From: an uncultured Bacteroides sp.
GTDB lineage: Bacteria > Bacteroidota > Bacteroidia > Bacteroidales > Bacteroidaceae
Assembly (NCBI GenBank): GCA_902472795.1
Contig: CABROZ010000029.1
Coordinates: 1-21,623, forward strand
Length of the DNA: 21,623 nt
Direction: 5' to 3'
Shown here one piece after another: positions 20,758-21,623 of this stretch; the stretch's first letter is position 1, and each line of letters begins with the position of its first letter. Below the pieces are notes generated by a model. The model was given only the letters and a program-made list of their open reading frames with translations, was not told where the DNA came from and made no database searches. The translations under genes were made by a program, and so were the position numbers.

Positions 20758-21623
20758 ATGTTCGATAATTTAAGCGAAAGACTCGAAAGATCATTCAAAA
20801 TCCTGAAAGGTGAAGGGAAAATCACCGAAATCAACGTGGCCGAAACGTTGAAAGACGTCCGTAAAGCCCTGCTCGATGCCGACGTCAACTATAAAGTTGC
20901 CAAGAACTTCACCGATACGGTCAAAGAAAAAGCATTGGGACAAAACGTACTGACAGCCGTCAAGCCCAGCCAGCTGATGGTGAAAATCGTTCACGACGAA
21001 CTGACCCGTCTGATGGGTGGCGAAACATCCGAAATCAACCTCGACGGGAAGCCTGCCGTCATTCTGATGTCAGGTCTGCAAGGTTCCGGTAAAACCACCT
21101 TTTCGGGCAAGCTGGCACGCATGCTGAAAAGCAAGAAGAACCGCAAGCCCCTCCTGGTAGCCTGCGACGTTTACCGCCCCGCCGCCATCGAGCAGCTGCG
21201 TGTGCTGGCCGAACAGATCGGAGTACCCATGTACTCGGAACCCGACAGCAAAGATCCCGTAGCCATTGCGCAACATGCCATTCAAGAGGCCAAAGCCAAA
21301 GGATACGACCTCGTCATCGTCGATACAGCCGGTCGTCTGGCCATCGACGAAGACATGATGAACGAGATTGCCGCCATCAAAGAAGCCATCAACCCCAACG
21401 AGATCCTGTTTGTGGTCGATGCCATGACCGGACAGGATGCCGTGAATACAGCCAAGGAATTCAACGAACGACTCGACTTCAACGGCGTTGTCCTGACCAA
21501 GCTCGACGGTGATACCCGTGGTGGTGCCGCGCTCTCCATCCGCTCGGTAGTCAACAAGCCTATCAAATTCATCGGTACCGGCGAGAAACTCGAAGCCATC
21601 GACCAGTTCCACCCCGCCCGTAT
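20758..21623 (+). CDS. ffh: Signal recognition particle GTPase Ffh, 3' end outside the window
   Basis: The first 288 codons are present; the frame stays open to the last base. The N domain (MFDNLSERLERSFKILKG, then a helical bundle) is followed by the G domain with G1 GLQGSGKTT (106-114), ACDVYRPAAIEQL, VDTAGRLA (G3) and TKLDGDTRGG (G4 and closing loop). The M domain, which binds the signal sequence and SRP RNA, would lie to the right. Ffh binds signal peptides at the ribosome and hands them to FtsY. The ATG is 62 nt past the rho stop; no Bacteroidetes-type promoter is clear there, so read-through from rho is likely. A TATAAT at 20734-20739 is not a typical signal in this group. Confidence 0.96.
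   Translation, partial: MFDNLSERLERSFKILKGEGKITEINVAETLKDVRKALLDADVNYKVAKNFTDTVKEKALGQNVLTAVKPSQLMVKIVHDELTRLMGGETSEINLDGKPAVILMSGLQGSGKTTFSGKLARMLKSKKNRKPLLVACDVYRPAAIEQLRVLAEQIGVPMYSEPDSKDPVAIAQHAIQEAKAKGYDLVIVDTAGRLAIDEDMMNEIAAIKEAINPNEILFVVDAMTGQDAVNTAKEFNERLDFNGVVLTKLDGDTRGGAALSIRSVVNKPIKFIGTGEKLEAIDQFHPAR

Noticed and set aside
19640..20794. Minus-strand open frame (384 codons) antisense to rho
   Set aside because: It is a shadow of the conserved rho reading frame, with no recognised domain.

Overview
The window looks like chromosomal DNA from a member of the Bacteroidales, most likely Bacteroides or a close relative. Three things point there. Several genes are preceded by promoters of the Bacteroidetes type (TTTG, a 19-21 nt spacer, then TAnnTTTG) and few by good Shine-Dalgarno sites. 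The FeoA-FeoB fusion, DUF4468 and queuosine-transporter genes are typical of that group. Rho carries a long disordered Asn/Gln-rich insertion as in gut Bacteroides. The genus is an inference.

Region 1 (1-7074): a purine-rich tract of unknown role, then a six-gene minus-strand operon read from a promoter near 6291-6322: a SpoIIM-family membrane protein, a six-helix membrane protein, DUF4129, DUF4350, a MoxR-type AAA+ ATPase and DUF58. An RDD-domain membrane protein is read divergently. The genes are overlapped or tightly packed and form a conserved membrane-associated MoxR system whose substrate is not known.

Region 2 (7098-9150): a minus-strand queuosine operon, transporter (YhhQ family), queC, queF, with a near-perfect promoter, a candidate folded leader ahead of the transporter and a strong hairpin ahead of queC.

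Region 3 (9335-12880): a metallo-beta-lactamase-fold hydrolase followed by a secreted DUF4468 protein with a flavin-reductase-like C-terminus, ending in a long composite terminator; then a 62-residue basic protein and a SAM methyltransferase as a pair; then a convergent TlpA-like periplasmic thioredoxin with a nearly leaderless promoter.

Region 4 (13003-15944): tRNA-Cys(GCA) with its own promoter and terminator, just downstream of a ferrous-iron uptake operon (FeoA-FeoB fusion plus a small Cys-rich membrane protein).

Region 5 (15945-18413): a noncoding stretch with three 22-bp tandem repeats inside inverted repeats, then tilS (with an inverted repeat across its promoter), and a convergent EFR1-type flavodoxin/ferredoxin protein that lacks one cluster cysteine.

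Region 6 (18466-21623): rho with a structured leader, followed by the 5' part of ffh, which runs off the window. Housekeeping genes dominate. The points most worth a second look are the intergenic RNA/DNA structures, the EFR1 cysteine loss, the Rho low-complexity region and the uncharacterised MoxR locus.
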